Source: Sphingorhabdus contaminans (GTDB lineage Bacteria; Pseudomonadota; Alphaproteobacteria; Sphingomonadales; Sphingomonadaceae). Taken from it: a DNA stretch of 64,000 bases. The notes below the pieces were generated by a model. That model worked only from the letters and a program-made list of their open reading frames with translations, had not been told where the DNA came from and searched no databases. Where the stretch lies: NCBI RefSeq assembly GCF_007280415.1, contig NZ_VKKU01000001.1, positions 930,001 to 994,000 on the forward strand. Direction: 5' to 3'. A program made the position numbers and the translations under genes. Shown in pieces: positions 43,153 to 51,592 of the stretch. Each line of letters starts with the position of its first letter. Position 1 is the stretch's first letter.

Positions 43153-43806
43153 ATGAAGAAATATCTAGTAGCGGCCGCGACTTTCGCTGCAATCACTTCG
43201 GCGCCGGCTTTTGCCGATGGTGACAATCGCAGCACCGACACCGAAATTTTCACAATCAATGCAACGAACCCTGCTAAATGCAATCTCGAAGCAACGACTT
43301 ACACTCTCAATCTGGACACGAACGCTTTGTCGAATGACGAAGGTTTTGCCTTGGCAACCGTTTCGAGTTCGGTTGCGAACAAAATGAACCAGGCCAATGT
43401 CACCGCATGGTGCACCGGCGCGAAGAATACGCTGCAAATGTACCGCACCGCGTTTGTAACCGACGGCGGCGTAAAAGGTACGGACGGTTTTAACCGTGCG
43501 GTTGTTTATGATGTAACGATGAACATCGTCGGCGCCGTACGTTCGGATGGCTTTACGCCCACCGAAGGTACCTCTGATGGTCAAGGCAATGGCCCTGGCG
43601 TTGGTTCGGGTGCTGGAATCACCGTTGGACGCTTTGGCGCGACCGGTACGGGCGCACAGGTTGTATTCGCAGCGGAATTGAATTCAGAAGCCGTCACCAA
43701 CGGCAACAGCACAGCAGCACGCGGTAACTTTACCGCTGACGCAAACCGCCTGATTGCTGGCCAATATATCAGCACGTTAACCATCGAGTTGACACCCGGC
43801 GTATAA
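43153..43806 (+). CDS. Spore-coat-U-like major pilin candidate
   Basis: A 217-residue exported protein with a strong signal peptide (MKKYLVAAATFAAITSAPAFA|DG). Two cysteines (KCNLE, WCTGA) should form the fold's disulfide, and it ends GQYISTLTIELTPGV, the expected terminal strand. A Gly-rich loop (DGQGNGPGVGSGAG) is unusual. A strong hairpin follows immediately, so its mRNA could be produced in excess over the assembly genes, as expected for a major subunit. Confidence 0.7.
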   Translation: MKKYLVAAATFAAITSAPAFADGDNRSTDTEIFTINATNPAKCNLEATTYTLNLDTNALSNDEGFALATVSSSVANKMNQANVTAWCTGAKNTLQMYRTAFVTDGGVKGTDGFNRAVVYDVTMNIVGAVRSDGFTPTEGTSDGQGNGPGVGSGAGITVGRFGATGTGAQVVFAAELNSEAVTNGNSTAARGNFTADANRLIAGQYISTLTIELTPGV

Positions 43807-43822
43807 AAAATGGATAGAGACA

Positions 43823-43859
43823 CCCGGGGGCGGCATTTTCCGCCCCCGGGATTCTTTTT
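43823..43859 (+). terminator. Intrinsic terminator/attenuator between pilin and chaperone genes
   Basis: CCCGGGGGCGG-cattttccgcc stem: an 11-bp G/C-rich perfect hairpin (43823-43833 with 43840-43850), then ATTCTTTTTG. It is directly followed by a second inverted repeat, TTTTTGTCCT/AGGACAAAAA (about 43855-43881). Partial read-through would let assembly genes be expressed at lower level than the pilin. Confidence 0.85.
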
Positions 43860-43897
43860 GTCCTACCCGAAGGACAAAAAATGGGGACTTATCTATA

Positions 43898-44659
43898 ATG
43901 CCGTTTCGGCCTAAACCAGCAATCTACGCTGCGCTTGCGGTTGCAGCCAGCGCAAGCATAGCGACCGCGCTTTACGCAATGACTGTCTCGCCGGTGGTTG
44001 TCGATTTGCAGACATCCGGACAGCGCATGTCCCAGGTCGTCACGATCGAGAATAAATACGCCAAGCCTGTCATCCTCGAAGTGCTGACCCAGGAAGCCGA
44101 ATATACGGACGAAGGTGTGCGCGGGACGGGCAAGGCGACCGACGATTTGCTGGTGTTCCCGCCACAAGCACAAATTGCGCCGGGCGGCACACAAGCCGTT
44201 CGCATCCAATATGTCGGTGACCCGGATCTTGCAAAAAGCCGCCATTATTTCGTGACCGTTGCACAATTGCCGGTCAAAATTCCCGAGGGGGAATCGGCAC
44301 TGCAGCTACTGTATAATTTCCAGATTGTAACCGGCGTAAGCATGGCGGGCAAAAAGCCCAACATCACCGTGTCCAATGCCGGATCCTATATCGGTGGCGA
44401 CGGCAAACCCCGCGTATTGCTGGTATTGAACAACAATGCGGACACATATGGATATCTTTCCAACGGATCCCTTCGCATTGTCCAGAAAGATGATGCCGGA
44501 AAAGAGATCTTCAGAAAAACCATGACCGGCGACCAGATTTCGCAGGAAATCGGCTTTGGTCTGGTGGGCGCAGGGCAAGTTCGAAAAATGCAGACCGGAA
44601 TTGTGTTGCCGGCATCGGGGGGTAGCGTTGAGGCGTATTTCACACCATCAACACGCTAG
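43898..44659 (+). CDS. Periplasmic pilus chaperone (PapD-like)
   Basis: A 253-residue two-Ig-domain chaperone with a signal peptide (ending near ALYAM). Domain 1: VSPVVVDLQTSGQRMSQVVTIENKYAKPVILEV and the conserved PGGTQAVRIQYV segment; domain 2 from about residue 145. It holds pilus subunits by donor-strand complementation and passes them to the usher. The first-domain lysine/arginine anchor is represented by the R of RIQYV. The usher gene overlaps its end. Confidence 0.85.
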   Translation: MPFRPKPAIYAALAVAASASIATALYAMTVSPVVVDLQTSGQRMSQVVTIENKYAKPVILEVLTQEAEYTDEGVRGTGKATDDLLVFPPQAQIAPGGTQAVRIQYVGDPDLAKSRHYFVTVAQLPVKIPEGESALQLLYNFQIVTGVSMAGKKPNITVSNAGSYIGGDGKPRVLLVLNNNADTYGYLSNGSLRIVQKDDAGKEIFRKTMTGDQISQEIGFGLVGAGQVRKMQTGIVLPASGGSVEAYFTPSTR

Positions 44660-47510
44660 CCCGACGCACCTGCGGACGTCTTCGATAATCCTCCTTGGTA
44701 TGGGAGGATTGTCTTTTTCCAGCCCGGCAGTTGCATCATCAGGCGCAAGCGGCGCAGCATTGGCGTTGTCCAATCCCGCCCTACTGCAGGCCCTGTCCGT
44801 TGATTTTGACGCCGACATTTTTGCCGAACGCGATCACGGTCAGGATCTTGTTCCGGTAACGGTCGATACTGCCCCAGTGCAGGCGGCAATCGCGCGCCCG
44901 CCAAAATATCATGTATTTGAAGACAGTTTGACAGGCGTGGGAACAGGTCTGCGCAAAGATCAGTCTTTGGCGGCAAAAATTGCCCCCCAGACACCCCCTT
45001 CCCCGCCCGCAGTCACGACATTGCCAGCGGCGCCGGATTACCAGTTTTTTGCAGACGACGCGCCGACATCGCCACCTGCAGCTGCTGTCCAGTACAGTTT
45101 TGCACCCAAGCAGCCGGTGGATCTGGCTGAACAACCCGCACTCCGCCTTAACCCCACAGGCAGTGACATCAGCCTTTCGGCACCCATGCGCGACGGGGCG
45201 TTTGTCTTGAACGAGGTATCGTTCATCCTCACGGCGGATGACGCGATCAAGGTTGAATCGAAATCTTTCATCGAAGCCGTCCGTCCTGTCATTTCGACCG
45301 AAAGACTCCGTGCGCTCGAAACAGAGCTTGCCGGACTGGATTACGCGCTCGCTGCGCAAATTGGCCGTTTGGGATATGTCATCAATTACGATCCCACGAG
45401 CATCAGCCTCAATATCCAAATCCCCGCCGACGCGCGGGATGCGCAGGATATTTCCTTGCGCCGTTTCGAAGAAGCAGCCACCGGCCAATATTCGGAACCA
45501 GCCACTTTAAGCGGTTACATCAATTTCAGGAGCTATGGGGATTATGTCTGGAACGGGGTCGATTCCGGTTTCCAATCGCCCACCAGCCTGATCGACAGCG
45601 CCATCCGCTATAAAGGTTTCGTGCTGGAAAATGAGGCGACCGTCCGTCTGGATTCGGATGCCCAAAAATTCTTCACCCGCGAAGGAACACGCTTGGTCTA
45701 TGATGACCGTCAACGCCTCGTCCGTTTCGCGGCCGGTGACTTGATTACGAGCGGCCGGGGCTTTGCGGGAAGTCCGCAGATCGCGGGCCTTTCGGCGACG
45801 CGCGTCTATTCTATCGTCGACCCGCTCCGGAACGTGCAACCGCGTGGCGACAGGTCCTTTACGCTGACACGCCCTTCAACAGTCGAGGCCATGATTAACG
45901 GGCAACTGATCCGCCGCGTGCGTCTGCAACCTGGCGTTTACAACATCCGAGATTTCCCGTTCGTCCAAGGGACAAACAACGTCGAATTTAACATTCAGGA
46001 CGATGCAGGCGGGACGCAGCGGATCACATTTTCGCAGTTTTTCGACCGCACCCTGCTTGCCGAAGGTTTGAGCGAGTTTTCATTCCAAGCGGGCATATTG
46101 GCGCCATTTCGCCGGTCGTCGCGCGATTACCAGACGAGCGAACCTGCGGCATCCGGTTGGTACCGGCGCGGGATGAGCGAAACAGTTACCCTGGGCGGCA
46201 ATTTCAACATTAACAAGGCCGGCGCGACTGCAGGTGTCGAAGCGGTTATTGCCAGCGCCATCGGCATTATCGGCATCGACGCGGCCGCAAGCGATGTAGA
46301 CGGCATCGGCACAGGTTTCGCCGCAAATGTCGGCCTTCAGAAGAGCTTTGGCGGTTACAATGCGTCACCGCGGTCCATAGCCGCCAGCGTTGAATACCGG
46401 AGTGCGAAATTTGCCAATCCGGGATTTGCCGGCGTCGACAACCGGATCAAATGGAACCTGTCCGCATCTTACGCGCAACCCATTGGCCAATCCCAGTTCA
46501 TTTCCCTGAGCGGTGATTATGGCGTTGCGCGGGGCGCATTCCGTAATGAGGTAAGTACCCGCCTGACCTATGGTTACACGATAAACTCCCGCCTCAATCT
46601 GACGGTCGACGGCACCTACGAACGCCGCGCCATTTTTGGCAGCGAATATGGCGTCCGTGCCACCCTTGCTGTCAAATTCGGACCGCGGTCAAACGGCGTT
46701 GTCGAAGTAGACACCCGCACAGAACGGGCAAGGATCGGATACCAAACTGCATCGGGTGAAGGCGTCGGAAGCTGGACAGCCTCGGCCGATCTTGACGTAA
46801 GCGAAGACGATGCCGGCTTTAATGGCGGCTTCAACTACACGGCGAACCGGGCGGAAATCGGCCTGACCCATACGACGGTATATGAGTTGACCGGACGGCG
46901 CACAGATTCGCAGCGCACGTCACTTCGTCTGGGGACTGCGATAGCGTTTGCAGGCGGCAAATTTGCCCTCTCACGGCCCATCTACGATTCCTTTGCGATG
47001 GTCGCTCCCCATAAATCTCTCGGTGGTGCCCAAGTCATCGTGGATCCGCGAGACGAACATTACACCGCGAAATCCGGTGTGTTCGGTCCTGCAGTTGACC
47101 CGAATCTCGGCGCCTATATCCGCCGTACCCTGACATATGATGTCCCACAGGCACCGGTTGGTTATGACCTTGGCGCCGCCAGCGCCAAGCTATTGCCGCC
47201 CTACCGCGGTGGATATCTGGTAACGGCGGGTTCGGATTATTCGGTGACCGCCCTTGGCACATTGATAGGCCTTGATGGCGCACCGGTCAGTTTGCTGTCC
47301 GGTAAAGCCACCGAATTGGGTGTCAGCAACCCGCGCACCCTTACCATATTCACAAACCGCACAGGCCGTTTCGGCATTTCGGGGATGCGTCCCGGACGCT
47401 GGCGGATCGAAATGCCGACCGAGCCCCCGACGATTGTCGAAATCGTTATTCCGGCAAAGAGCCTTGGTGTAGTACGTTTGGGCGACGTGAAATTAGGAGA
47501 CGCGCAATGA
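44628..47510 (+). CDS. Outer-membrane pilus usher
   Basis: A large (about 960 residues) usher-like beta-barrel. The frame runs upstream into the chaperone gene, and no ATG precedes the signal peptide. TTG at 44628 has a GGGGGG ribosome-binding site and gives an N-terminus with two arginines, a hydrophobic core (SSIILLGMGGLSFSS) and cleavage near AVAS, so it is preferred; ATG at 44700 would cut the signal peptide. An extra Pro/Ala-rich N-terminal region (about 60-150) precedes the usual usher domain. The FTLTRPSTVEAMINGQLIRRVRLQPGVYNI and FPFVQGTNNVEFNIQDD segments are typical of the plug and barrel. It forms the secretion pore for the subunits. Confidence 0.82.
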   Translation: MRRISHHQHASPTHLRTSSIILLGMGGLSFSSPAVASSGASGAALALSNPALLQALSVDFDADIFAERDHGQDLVPVTVDTAPVQAAIARPPKYHVFEDSLTGVGTGLRKDQSLAAKIAPQTPPSPPAVTTLPAAPDYQFFADDAPTSPPAAAVQYSFAPKQPVDLAEQPALRLNPTGSDISLSAPMRDGAFVLNEVSFILTADDAIKVESKSFIEAVRPVISTERLRALETELAGLDYALAAQIGRLGYVINYDPTSISLNIQIPADARDAQDISLRRFEEAATGQYSEPATLSGYINFRSYGDYVWNGVDSGFQSPTSLIDSAIRYKGFVLENEATVRLDSDAQKFFTREGTRLVYDDRQRLVRFAAGDLITSGRGFAGSPQIAGLSATRVYSIVDPLRNVQPRGDRSFTLTRPSTVEAMINGQLIRRVRLQPGVYNIRDFPFVQGTNNVEFNIQDDAGGTQRITFSQFFDRTLLAEGLSEFSFQAGILAPFRRSSRDYQTSEPAASGWYRRGMSETVTLGGNFNINKAGATAGVEAVIASAIGIIGIDAAASDVDGIGTGFAANVGLQKSFGGYNASPRSIAASVEYRSAKFANPGFAGVDNRIKWNLSASYAQPIGQSQFISLSGDYGVARGAFRNEVSTRLTYGYTINSRLNLTVDGTYERRAIFGSEYGVRATLAVKFGPRSNGVVEVDTRTERARIGYQTASGEGVGSWTASADLDVSEDDAGFNGGFNYTANRAEIGLTHTTVYELTGRRTDSQRTSLRLGTAIAFAGGKFALSRPIYDSFAMVAPHKSLGGAQVIVDPRDEHYTAKSGVFGPAVDPNLGAYIRRTLTYDVPQAPVGYDLGAASAKLLPPYRGGYLVTAGSDYSVTALGTLIGLDGAPVSLLSGKATELGVSNPRTLTIFTNRTGRFGISGMRPGRWRIEMPTEPPTIVEIVIPAKSLGVVRLGDVKLGDAQ

Positions 47511-48469
47511 AACCGGTGATGAAGTCTATTGTGGCAGGCACAGCCATGCTGGTGACTGCGCCGGCATTTGGCCAGACTCAGTGCGCTCAGTTCGAACTGG
47601 TCGGCAATGGGGGTCGTGTCGCCTATCAGCCCTTTGAAACCAGCCCTACGATCGAAACCTTTGACTTGCGTATCCGCAGGCTGGCCGACGGGATAAGCGG
47701 CGTGCGCTTCCTTCTTGTCGACACGACGCCGCAAATGAACGGACCACAAATTGGTATTACCGGTCCCTCGGTTTACGACATTAGCTGGCTCGAAGATAAC
47801 ACACGGCGCATGCTCGTCGTGGGTAACGAACAGCCTCAGCCAACTACCGGTGCGCAGATCCAATTTGCCGAACGTGCAGGTGTCCAACTGACACGTTTTC
47901 GCCTGTCGGTGCCCGCAGGACAGCAAGCCCCTGCCCAAGTCCATCGCGAAAACCTGACCGTCCGTTACCAGTGCCTTGATTCCCAGGGCCGGCAAATTGG
48001 CGCGACGCAGGAACAACCCGCTTCGGTCGAACTGTCCCTGACGGTGCCACGCTATGTTGCGGCCTATATCGGTAGCGCGGGACAAACCCGCGGGACGATC
48101 AATTTCGGCGACGTCGGATCCGCGTCGGCTACCCTTAACCGTGCAATCAATATCACGGCGTTGAGCACATTGCCCTTTGCCGTCAAGTTTGAAAGCGAAA
48201 ATGGCGGATTGCTGAAACGCAGATCTAGCGAGCCGCAAGGCATCATATACGCCATGAATTATGCAGGTGTGCCCGTTAGTTCGGGAGATACTCTGCTGTG
48301 CCCAATGACCCCTGCCCCCATGGGTATCGGCAAGCAGTTTGAAGTGGGATTAAACCGGTCGTCCATAGCTTCGCTACCCGCAGGCAACTATAAGGACACG
48401 GTCACAATCACATTCACACCGCGCGATGGTATTTCATCGGCAGATTGCGCCTTGCGACGGGAAAACTGA
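47507..48469 (+). CDS. Pilus-associated protein, tip/adhesin candidate
   Basis: A 320-residue exported protein (signal peptide to about AFGQ|T). The C-terminal half (about 185-320) looks like a pilin domain: TINFGDVGSASATLNRAINI, then LPAGNYKDTVTITFTP, the terminal-strand motif of spore-coat-U-like subunits. The N-terminal half would be a separate domain, as in two-domain tip adhesins. It overlaps the usher gene by 4 bp. What it binds is unknown. Confidence 0.7.
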   Translation: MKPVMKSIVAGTAMLVTAPAFGQTQCAQFELVGNGGRVAYQPFETSPTIETFDLRIRRLADGISGVRFLLVDTTPQMNGPQIGITGPSVYDISWLEDNTRRMLVVGNEQPQPTTGAQIQFAERAGVQLTRFRLSVPAGQQAPAQVHRENLTVRYQCLDSQGRQIGATQEQPASVELSLTVPRYVAAYIGSAGQTRGTINFGDVGSASATLNRAINITALSTLPFAVKFESENGGLLKRRSSEPQGIIYAMNYAGVPVSSGDTLLCPMTPAPMGIGKQFEVGLNRSSIASLPAGNYKDTVTITFTPRDGISSADCALRREN

Positions 48470-48478
48470 TTTCTGTAG

Positions 48479-48907
48479 TTAGTAAACAGACCCTTTGGGG
48501 TCGATCCGGAACGACAGGCTGCTGATAGGAATGTCCACGCCGCGAACGTCGAGACGCACATCGCTATATTTCGATGCAGCATGGTTTTCGTCGGCGATTA
48601 CCGTTTCGTTGCCCGGAGAAAGTGGCACAGCACGGCCATCCCAAAACAGCGTAGCACCCTCCAGATTGGCGGGGTGACGCATCACAACGCGATATCCGTT
48701 ACGGGCGTTGCATAGCTGATAAAAGGAGCCGAAATCGATAACCTGGCCGCTGCCCCCTGTGCTCGCACCAGGGAGTTCGAGGCGGCACACCGTATTTACA
48801 ACCGCCGATAGCCGGAACCCCGCACGCTCGCTTTGTGCGTTAACGCTGCTTCCAACCGCGGTTGCCGCGAGGCACATGGTACCGAGCAGTAATATTGATT
48901 TTCGCAC
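48479..48907 (-). CDS. Small pilin-like exported protein
   Basis: A 142-residue exported protein, convergent with the tip gene. The GTG at 48907 has AAGGAG 8 nt upstream and gives a clean signal peptide (RKSILLLGTMCLAATAVGSSVNAQ). Two cysteines (TVCRLEL, QLCNARNGY) and the YRVVMRH and VDIPISSLSF strands resemble the spore-coat-U-like subunits of this locus. It may be an accessory or competing subunit with its own promoter. Confidence 0.6.
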   Translation of the reverse strand: MRKSILLLGTMCLAATAVGSSVNAQSERAGFRLSAVVNTVCRLELPGASTGGSGQVIDFGSFYQLCNARNGYRVVMRHPANLEGATLFWDGRAVPLSPGNETVIADENHAASKYSDVRLDVRGVDIPISSLSFRIDPKGSVY

Positions 48908-49092
48908 GGACAGCACTCCTTTTGATCCATCCACTGCTAAGGGAGATCGCTAAACATTACGTTAATTTGACAGTGTCAAAGTTTTGACCCGCCAAGGCAG
49001 AGTGGAACAAAAGTGGCCCCGATACGTTTGGCCCTCTAACCATTAGCATAGCATTACAATGTATATTCTGTCTACAGTGCAGAGGTATCGAT

Positions 49093-49719
49093 ATGAGCAA
49101 AAGCGTCGATTTTTCTGCCGGTCAAATGGCAGAAATCAAAACAAGCCTGACCGACGGCCGCCCGGTTTTACTACGCCCGATACGCCCGAGCGATCTGGAC
49201 CTTATTCGTGAGGGCATCATCGAGATGTCCGATCATGCGCGTTATCTGCGCTTCTTTTCAACCTTCAAGGAACCGCCTGAATCTGTCGTGCAACGCCTGG
49301 GTTCCGTCGACGGCCATCTCCATATAGGTTGGGGCGCGCGTCTGCTTGATGGGAAAGAATGTCCCGCCATAGGCGCCGTGCACGCCATAAGAGAAAATGC
49401 GGAAAGTCCTGATGCCGAATTAGCCATTGCCGTTCTTGACGAGTATCAAGGATATGGCTTGGCGCGCATGCTGATTGCGGCGGTCCTGTCGCATTGCTCC
49501 CAGGCAGGTATAAAATCATTGGAAATTCACGTGCTGCCGGAAAACAAACCGGCGAAAACACTGATGCTGTCTTTGGGCGCACAGCGCACCCCTGCCCTCG
49601 ACAGCGTGCATCATTATAGAATGGATGTTGAGGATGCGCTTCGGCTGCTTAAGAAACCTACCCAACCTCAAGGTGTCGCCGATGTTCTTGCCGCATTTGA
49701 TATGAAACTCGTAGCATAA
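49093..49719 (+). CDS. GNAT-family N-acetyltransferase
   Basis: A 208-residue protein. GNAT core: VLLRPIRPSDLDLIREG at the start, AELAIAVLDEYQGYGLARMLIAAV with the acetyl-CoA-binding Q/R-x-x-G-x-G/A motif, and IHVLPENKPAKTLMLSLGA. The arrangement resembles the GNAT domain of Pat-type protein acetyltransferases, but no nucleotide-binding domain is attached. Acceptor unknown. Confidence 0.85.
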   Translation: MSKSVDFSAGQMAEIKTSLTDGRPVLLRPIRPSDLDLIREGIIEMSDHARYLRFFSTFKEPPESVVQRLGSVDGHLHIGWGARLLDGKECPAIGAVHAIRENAESPDAELAIAVLDEYQGYGLARMLIAAVLSHCSQAGIKSLEIHVLPENKPAKTLMLSLGAQRTPALDSVHHYRMDVEDALRLLKKPTQPQGVADVLAAFDMKLVA

Positions 49720-49820
49720 AAAGGCTGCGTTTTGTCATCACCCGATCAACTTATCCAACATGCAAAACGGACTAAAATTCCATTTTGACAACCCGTTTTG
49801 GCGAAGTTATTCGGCCCTTC

Positions 49821-50102
49821 ATGAAAGTTAGTGTCGCGTTAATTTCTCTTTTATTGCTGTGCGCATGCCAGGCAGGCGACAGCGACATAAAAGATGCCCG
49901 TGAATATGCCACCTCGCTGACAAAAGAGGCAATGTGCCGGGAAAATGGCAAGGCAGAGGCGATTTCCGAAATCGCCGCGACGGCCGCCGCTGCGCCGTCT
50001 GCTGATGTAGCCAAAACAGTTTATGAGGTCGCGAACCGAATTGAAAAAACCGGGTGCGCGAAGATCATCAAGAAAAACGCGAAACGTTGGGGTAGCGGGT
50101 AG
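49821..50102 (+). CDS. Small lipoprotein of unknown function
   Basis: A 93-residue protein from ATG 49821: signal peptide with lipobox LCAC (MKVSVALISLLLLCAC). The rest is helical and Ala/Glu-rich, with two further cysteines (AMCREN, TGCAKI) and a basic end (KIIKKNAKRWGSG). A 36-bp-longer start exists but weakens the signal peptide. No family recognised. Confidence 0.6.
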   Translation: MKVSVALISLLLLCACQAGDSDIKDAREYATSLTKEAMCRENGKAEAISEIAATAAAAPSADVAKTVYEVANRIEKTGCAKIIKKNAKRWGSG

Positions 50103-50186
50103 GTCCTTCAGTCACGTCACTCTCCAAAAAGAACTTTGGAGTCTGGATTTTCGACAAGGACAGAAAAAATCGACACTTCCAAGAAG

Positions 50187-50263
<77 letters not shown>

Positions 50264-50373
50264 ACTGGTACATCAATGTTGCAATCCTTGAGGACCGCCT
50301 TCCACCAACTTCGTTGGCAGGCAACTTTTACTTCGAGCCCGCCTGACGCATCCGTCAATGACGTCGCGAAGGC

Positions 50374-50450
50374 TGGTGGGCCCGGAGGGACTCGAACCCC
50401 CGACCTAGCCGTTATGAGCGGCCAGCTCTAACCAACTGAGCTACAGGCCC
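50374..50450 (-). tRNA. tRNA with CAU anticodon, probably tRNA-Ile2 (lysidine) rather than elongator Met
   Basis: 77 nt on the minus strand. Acceptor GGGCCTG/CGGGCCC (one G-U pair), discriminator A, encoded CCA; anticodon stem GGCCG/CGGCT, loop CTCATAA. It is not an initiator: the anticodon stem lacks the three G-C pairs next to the loop. The C4-G69 and C5-G68 pairs and the GGC/GCT anticodon stem are more like tRNA-Ile2, whose C34 is changed to lysidine by TilS, than elongator tRNA-Met. Automated tools may call it tRNA-Met. Confidence 0.9.
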
Positions 50451-50515
50451 CGACCGGCTTGCCAATCGCAAGCGGGCCGATAGCGGAACTAGGGGACCGC
50501 TGGCAAGTGTTTATC

Positions 50516-51592
50516 TTAGCCCAGCCAAGGAAACTGGCTGGCGGATTTGATTTCGGCCATTGTTGTGGGCCGGACACCCCTGTCATGCAGATGCTGAAAG
50601 ACACCACTGAACCACGCATAGAACTCCTGTAGCTGCTCTTCGGTGCGTACATAGGGTGTGTAGCCCACTGCTAATGAAGGGGAATGGAATGAAAGGTTGA
50701 TGATCGGAATACGTTCTTCAATGGCGAGATCGATTCCCTCCAACGCCTTTGCCAGGGGAATGCCTTCGGGTGTGAGTGCGATACGCTCGAGCATGCTGGA
50801 CCGCGCAAGAACCGACCGGGCGAGTTGTGAGCCGAACCATTCGCCGAAAACTACATTTCCGGCAGAACGCATTGCACCTGAAAAGACGGTCGTCAGGGGA
50901 AGTTCGAGCAATGACCCTTTCCGGATCCAGTAAGGATTGACCGGATGATGTGTATAGTCCGGTCCGCCCTGTTCCGAATAGTCGAACCGTGCCCGGACCG
51001 ATGTATCGATCGTAAGACCCAGATCGACAAGTATGTCAGCTGTATGAGGACCAGCGCCGTACCGGCCTGCGCGATATGCATCCGGTGTAGTCCCGGTGCG
51101 CTGAACAATGGTGTTGAACAAGGTGGTTAACTTTGCCCGCTCCAGCTCTGGCGGCAAATTGCAGGCGTAGCTGTTATGGTGGCTCAGTGTTTCTTCGAAA
51201 GGAGGATTAACCCAGGGATGCAACTGGACCCCGATTTCGGCGCGGTGACTGTGAACATAATCACTCATCAACTCGACACCCAGCGGATCTTCCATGATGG
51301 GATAGTCCACAAGGTAGCAAGGCTTGATGCCATAATGGTCGCAAAGTTCCTGGAATTTCGGCAATGCAGCCAAATGCCTGGTTCCATAGCCTTCGCGGGA
51401 AAACGGGCTGCCCCAGTCAAATTCTTCTTCGGTATCCACGGTTACCAGAAAGCGCTGGCTTCCTAACGCCGTCAGATCAGCAAATTCGAAATCGTCGGAA
51501 TAAGAGGTGGAGAGAACGGATTTTCTGTCATCTGCCCTCTGCGCCAACATCTCACTCTCGCTCTTCGTCTCTAATTCCGGTGCGGCCGTCAT
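50516..51592 (-). CDS. Polysaccharide deacetylase-like protein (WalW type)
   Basis: A 358-residue protein with a NodB-like fold. VTVDTEEEFDWGSP (catalytic Asp region), VDYPIMEDPLGVEL, EIGVQLHPWVNPPF (metal His), YRAGRYGAGPHTADIL and INLSFHSPSL are seen in order. It is cytosolic by sequence: no signal peptide. The ATG at 51592 overlaps the kinase gene by 41 bp; an ATG at 51550 is 1 bp after the kinase stop and may be the true start. Its coupling to a sensor kinase is described in sphingomonads as a walW-like arrangement. Substrate unknown. Confidence 0.78.
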   Translation of the reverse strand: MTAAPELETKSESEMLAQRADDRKSVLSTSYSDDFEFADLTALGSQRFLVTVDTEEEFDWGSPFSREGYGTRHLAALPKFQELCDHYGIKPCYLVDYPIMEDPLGVELMSDYVHSHRAEIGVQLHPWVNPPFEETLSHHNSYACNLPPELERAKLTTLFNTIVQRTGTTPDAYRAGRYGAGPHTADILVDLGLTIDTSVRARFDYSEQGGPDYTHHPVNPYWIRKGSLLELPLTTVFSGAMRSAGNVVFGEWFGSQLARSVLARSSMLERIALTPEGIPLAKALEGIDLAIEERIPIINLSFHSPSLAVGYTPYVRTEEQLQEFYAWFSGVFQHLHDRGVRPTTMAEIKSASQFPWLG

